Source of the DNA: Alicyclobacillus hesperidum
GTDB taxonomy: Bacteria; Bacillota; Bacilli; Alicyclobacillales; Alicyclobacillaceae
DNA length: 64,000 nucleotides
Reading direction: 5' to 3'
NCBI RefSeq assembly: GCF_900107035.1
Contig: NZ_FNOJ01000002.1
Span: 124,001 to 188,000, forward strand
The position numbers were made by a program, and so were the translations under genes. This document shows, in pieces, positions 60,597 through 64,000 of the stretch. Position 1 is the stretch's first letter. Each line of letters starts with the position of its first letter. Below the pieces are notes generated by a model that did not search any database, had not been told where the DNA came from, and worked only from the letters and a program-made list of their open reading frames with translations.

Positions 60597-63561
60597 CTTG
60601 CATTCTCTCCTTTACCAGCCGCTCCACAGAAACATAACCCGGGCGCTTCCACTTGCGCCAAACCTCCACGCCCTGTTGCGGGCGGCGCTTCCCGTAACGC
60701 GGACGTGGCTTGTCCAGCGGGCGTCGGCCGCGCCGTTGTAAGACTTCCAAGCGCACATAGGTCTCCTTATACGCAGGCGTATGGGTGCGCAAGTCGACCG
60801 CTGGACCAGTCAGCAAGTTAACAGCCGACTGTTCACTTACCGTATTCATCGGTAGATAGATCTCTTTTCCATACACGCGATCCGTCACCATGACCCGTAC
60901 CTCAACCTGGCCATGTGGCGATATCAAGCGCACCAGTGCACCATCCTCAATGTTTCGTTCAGAAGCCAGTTCCGGCGAGATCTCGACAAACGTGTCAGGC
61001 ACCTTATGCGTGAGACCTGCTGATTGGTTGGTCATGTTCCCTTCGTGAAAATGTTCTAGCAAGCGCCCATTATTGAGATGTAAGTCGTATACGGCATCCG
61101 GCGTGTCCGGAACAATCCAGTTGGCTCGCGCCAACTTGGCCCTGGCATTGGGGTGCGCAAATCGATCTTTGTACAGCAAAGGCGTACTCGTTCCATCTTC
61201 AGCTACCGGCCAAATTTGGCTTGCGTAACCCTCCAGACGGTCGTATTGAATCCCTGCAAAGAGCGGCGCGATCGACGATGCCTCCGCCATGATGTCCGAT
61301 GGATGTGCATATGCCCAGTCAGCGCCAAGGCGATTCGCAAGGTCCATAATGATTTGCCAGTCTGGTCTTGCGTCCCCCAAAGGTGGAAGCACTTGATAAA
61401 GTCTTTGCACACGCCGCTCAGTGTTTGTAAATGTTCCCTCTTTCTCTAGACTGGGACTTGCAGGCAAAACGACGTCGGCAAATTGTGCCGTCTTTGATAA
61501 AAAGATGTCCTGCACGACAAAGAATTCGAGCTGACTTAGCGCCGCATGCACGTGGTTGGCGTTCGCATCAACCCACGCCATCTCCTCGCCCATCAGGTAC
61601 ATGGCACGCAACTCGCCGCGCACAATCGCATCGAGCATCGCCTGATTATCCATGCCAGGCCGCTCCGGTAATTCCACTCCCCACACGGCGCCTAACCGCT
61701 TGCGGGCAGCCGCATCGCTGACGAGTTGATACCCGGGTAACCAATTTGGCAATGTCCCAAAATCGCATGCCCCTTGCACGTTGTTATGACCGCGTAAAGG
61801 GAAGGCCCCTGCCCCCGGACGCCCATAGTTTCCGGTTACGAGAAGGAGGTCACTGATCGCCGCGCTGGTCTCGCTGCCCCCGCGCTGTTGTGTGACGCCC
61901 ATAGCCCACAGAATGGCGACGCCGTCCGCATCACGAATCATCTCAGCCATCCGTATCAAAGTCGGAACTGGAATCCCTGTAACTTGTTCCGCGTATTGCA
62001 AGGTATAGTCGCGGAGAGATTCCACATACGCTTCAAAGCCGTCGACGCGATTGCGGATAAACGCTTCGTCGTGCCACCCTTCGTCTATGATGTAGCGCGT
62101 GATAGCCGACAACCAGACGTGATCCGTACCGGGGTTAGGGCGAACGAATAAATCAGCGCGATCGGCCATCTCGTGGCGACGCAAATCTACCACTATCAAT
62201 TGTTGCCCATGCAGCTTGTGTGCGCGTTTGACTCTCGTCGCCAACACGGGATGTGCTTCTGCCGGATTGGCCCCGACGATGATGACAAGACCTGCTCTTG
62301 CGATATCGTCAATTGTCCCCGAGTCTCCCGCCAAGCCCACGGTGCGCAGGAGCCCGTCAGTCGCTGGCGACTGGCAATAGCGCGAACAGTTGTCGATATT
62401 GTTTGTGCCGATCACGGCTCGCGCAAGTTTCTGCATCAAGTAATTTTCCTCATTGGTGACCTTGGAAGACGATATAAAACCAAGTGCGTCGGGGCCGAAT
62501 TCATCGCGAACCTTCCGAAACTTGCTCGCGATCAGATCCAAGGCCTCATCCCAACTGGCCTCGTAGAAGCTGTCTCCCCGCCGAATAAGCGGTTTTGTAA
62601 GGCGCTCTCTGCTATTGACAAAATCCCAGCCAAATTTTCCTTTCACACACGTGGATATACCATTTACAGGAGCATCGATGCTCGGCTCCACCTTCAAGAT
62701 ATCGCGCCCCTTCGTCCACACATCAAAGGAGCAACCGACCCCGCAGAATGTGCAAACGGTCTTGGTCTTGCGGATCCGCTGTTCCCGCATGGCAGATTCC
62801 ATTTCTGAGATCGCAAAAATGCCACCATAGCCTGGTTCAACCGCTTTGATCAAATCAATCATAGGCGACAAAACGCGATCCGGGATGCCTGATAAGTAGC
62901 CTGCTTTGCCAAGCATCGACTGTTCCATGAGCGCATTGGTCGGACACACAGTCACACAATGGCCACACGATACACAGGAGGATTGGTCGATGGGAACATC
63001 CTCATCCCAAATGACGCGCGGCATCTCGCGCTCCCAGTCGATAGACAACGTCTCGTTAACCTGCAAGTTTTGGCACGCCTCTACACAACGCCCGCATAAG
63101 ATGCATTGATCTGGATCGTAACGATAAAATGGATTTGAAAGATCTTTCTCGTACCCTTTTGGTCGATACGGATAAGCCTGATGCTCAATGCGCATCAACT
63201 CCGCTGTGTTATGCAGCACACAATTTCCGTTGTTGTTATCGCAGACCGTACAGTACAGCATGTGGTTCTCCAGTATCCGATCCATCGCTTCTGTACGCGC
63301 TGATCTGGCTAACGCGCTCGATGTTAATACGCGCATGCCCGCCCTGACCGCGGTAGCACAGGCCCTCACCAATTCGCCGTCGACTTCCACCATACACGTG
63401 TCACACGTTTGAATCGGTCCAAGTTGCTCGTGATAACAAACGTGTGGGTGTTCGATGCCAGCGTCCATCATCGCCTGCAAAATCGTTTTGTCCGTCTTCG
63501 CTTCGATAGCTCGTCCGTCAATCTCGACCGTGCAGACACCTGTATCCAGCGATTGCGCCAC
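60571..63561 (-). CDS. Formate dehydrogenase-like molybdopterin oxidoreductase, multi-cluster alpha subunit
   Basis: 996 residues from GTG 63561 (GGAGGGG five bases upstream; the open frame to 63696 runs through the leader hairpin and is not coding). Domains: [2Fe-2S] ferredoxin (1-80), His/Cys cluster domain with YCTVCDNNNGNC, two [4Fe-4S] sites CILCGRCVEAC and CVSCGHCVTVC, the molybdoenzyme [4Fe-4S] motif CTFCGVGC, catalytic domain with Cys in NCSRYCQSP in place of selenocysteine, and the C-terminal dinucleotide-binding domain. The layout matches YjgC/YrhE of Bacillus. Formate is the likely but unproven substrate, with NAD or quinone as acceptor via partners not seen here. Confidence 0.92.
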   Translation of the reverse strand: MAQSLDTGVCTVEIDGRAIEAKTDKTILQAMMDAGIEHPHVCYHEQLGPIQTCDTCMVEVDGELVRACATAVRAGMRVLTSSALARSARTEAMDRILENHMLYCTVCDNNNGNCVLHNTAELMRIEHQAYPYRPKGYEKDLSNPFYRYDPDQCILCGRCVEACQNLQVNETLSIDWEREMPRVIWDEDVPIDQSSCVSCGHCVTVCPTNALMEQSMLGKAGYLSGIPDRVLSPMIDLIKAVEPGYGGIFAISEMESAMREQRIRKTKTVCTFCGVGCSFDVWTKGRDILKVEPSIDAPVNGISTCVKGKFGWDFVNSRERLTKPLIRRGDSFYEASWDEALDLIASKFRKVRDEFGPDALGFISSSKVTNEENYLMQKLARAVIGTNNIDNCSRYCQSPATDGLLRTVGLAGDSGTIDDIARAGLVIIVGANPAEAHPVLATRVKRAHKLHGQQLIVVDLRRHEMADRADLFVRPNPGTDHVWLSAITRYIIDEGWHDEAFIRNRVDGFEAYVESLRDYTLQYAEQVTGIPVPTLIRMAEMIRDADGVAILWAMGVTQQRGGSETSAAISDLLLVTGNYGRPGAGAFPLRGHNNVQGACDFGTLPNWLPGYQLVSDAAARKRLGAVWGVELPERPGMDNQAMLDAIVRGELRAMYLMGEEMAWVDANANHVHAALSQLEFFVVQDIFLSKTAQFADVVLPASPSLEKEGTFTNTERRVQRLYQVLPPLGDARPDWQIIMDLANRLGADWAYAHPSDIMAEASSIAPLFAGIQYDRLEGYASQIWPVAEDGTSTPLLYKDRFAHPNARAKLARANWIVPDTPDAVYDLHLNNGRLLEHFHEGNMTNQSAGLTHKVPDTFVEISPELASERNIEDGALVRLISPHGQVEVRVMVTDRVYGKEIYLPMNTVSEQSAVNLLTGPAVDLRTHTPAYKETYVRLEVLQRRGRRPLDKPRPRYGKRRPQQGVEVWRKWKRPGYVSVERLVKERMQDGTTDSSR

Positions 63562-63599
63562 GGTGACCCCTCCAACATAGAAACCCAGATTTCTGTGCA

Positions 63600-63657
63600 A
63601 CAAAAATAAAAACTCCACCAAAATCCACGCCAAAGCAGGCTTGAATTTCGGTGGAGT
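63600..63657 (-). terminator. Terminator-like hairpin upstream of the formate dehydrogenase gene
   Basis: A long stem (63612-63627 with 63642-63657, three mismatches) is followed on the minus strand by a T-rich run (63600-63611). It lies 39 bases before the fdh start and about 70 bases after the DUF2294 stop. It could end the DUF2294 transcript or act as a leader attenuator. Confidence 0.7.
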
Positions 63658-63729
63658 AGCAAAAAGCACAAGCGGTACTTTTAGACCAATCCACATAGAG
63701 ATTCTGTTGATAGGATCAATTTATCACAC

Positions 63730-64000
63730 TCAGGACGGCGAGTCGAGTCCAAGTGCTCGATCAAATACGTAGACCGTTACGGCCATGTCGAGATCGACAT
63801 CAAAATCACAGAACAGCGTGACGAGCGACGCCCCGACCAACTGCTCGACGTGTGACTTTACTTTTTCATCTTTGTAAATTTCCTTGATAAACGTCGTTCG
63901 CAATTCGCGGACAAGCCGACGTCCCTCTTCCGACCTGACTGCGAACTTCTCGACGCTTGTCAGATTGCCTCTCAGTTCGCAAATCGCCCAAGGACCGACA
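63730..64000 (-). CDS. DUF2294 protein, partial (N-terminus beyond window)
   Basis: An open frame from the right edge gives about 89 residues ending at TGA 63732-63730. It reads ELRGNLTSVEKFAVRSEEG, LVRELRTTFIKE, and ends in a strand pattern LVTLFCDFDVDLDMAVTVYVFD. This matches DUF2294, a family found near formate dehydrogenase genes in Bacillales, often in tandem pairs. The frame has no entry among short gene calls because its start is missing. Function unknown. Confidence 0.65.
   Translation of the reverse strand, partial: VGPWAICELRGNLTSVEKFAVRSEEGRRLVRELRTTFIKEIYKDEKVKSHVEQLVGASLVTLFCDFDVDLDMAVTVYVFDRALGLDSPS

Noticed and set aside
60571-63561. Selenocysteine in the formate dehydrogenase
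   Set aside because: The catalytic position reads Cys (RYCQSP) and no in-frame TGA occurs.
1-64000. CRISPR arrays, tRNA/rRNA genes, prophage or insertion sequences
   Set aside because: No regularly spaced repeats, RNA gene signatures, transposase or phage structural genes were seen on reading both strands.

Overview
The window reads as a chromosomal segment of a spore-forming, hopanoid-making Firmicute, most likely Alicyclobacillus or a close relative. The squalene-hopene cyclase (9743-11644) is nearly collinear with the well-known A. acidocaldarius enzyme. A 537-residue family 9 cellulase without a signal peptide matches the known intracellular Alicyclobacillus enzyme in length and motifs. 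A gerA-type germination operon, a yhbDEF-type bactofilin locus and a B. subtilis-like tenI-thiO-thiS-thiG-thiF order also point to the Bacillales. No tRNA, rRNA, CRISPR array, insertion sequence or prophage was seen.

Layout. 1-918: the 3' part of a phosphosulfolactate synthase and a VOC protein (+). 950-5111 (-): a germinant receptor operon in the order AA-AC-small D-like subunit-AB, preceded by a sigma-G-like promoter. 5262-6587 (-): HtrA protease. 6668-17468 (-): a compact isoprenoid/hopanoid array, dxs-fni-hpnH-hpnG-hpnA-shc-hpnC-hpnD-hpnE, which covers precursor supply, squalene synthesis, cyclisation and side-chain building. 17815-25578: a small exporter, a secreted cupredoxin-like protein, a membrane acyltransferase, an Aas-like acyl-ACP synthetase whose acyltransferase half has lost its motifs, an M3 oligopeptidase and a small membrane protein. 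25680-26070: a decayed nickel/cobalt-type transporter pseudogene. 26087-30638: a nitrogen-flavoured block with a DEDD exonuclease and a GlnD-like (DUF294) nucleotidyltransferase, divergent from a glutamine synthetase with altered active-site residues, followed by an ammonium transporter with a perfect TnrA/GlnR box.

30899-33910: divergent codA and codB for cytosine use. 33964-35761: an aldo/keto reductase and a HAD phosphatase. 35818-43917 (-): an Opp-type ABC transporter downstream of the cytoplasmic Cel9A cellulase. The gap between them holds a duplicated promoter/palindrome cassette and a 21-bp inverted repeat, so import of cello-oligosaccharides is a reasonable hypothesis. 44107-47452 (-): nadC-nadB-nadA. 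47645-48589: a radical SAM protein. 48627-52549 (-): thiamine thiazole operon, with an intrinsic terminator directly in front of its first ribosome-binding site. 52667-55225 (-): Mn-dependent pyrophosphatase and a DHA2 multidrug transporter gene. 55252-57352 (-): bactofilin pair and its MerR-like partner. 57498-59279 (-): orphan peptide-binding lipoprotein. 59542-64000 (-): DinB-like protein, and a formate dehydrogenase/DUF1641/DUF2294 cluster.

Most genes are on the minus strand in tightly spaced or ATGA-overlapping operons. The most unusual items are the duplicated regulatory cassette upstream of the ABC transporter, the divergent glutamine synthetase beside a nucleotidyltransferase-exonuclease pair, the leader terminators in front of the thi and fdh genes, and the motif-less acyltransferase domain of the Aas-like enzyme. 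All family calls come from reading motifs and gene order; no database search was run.
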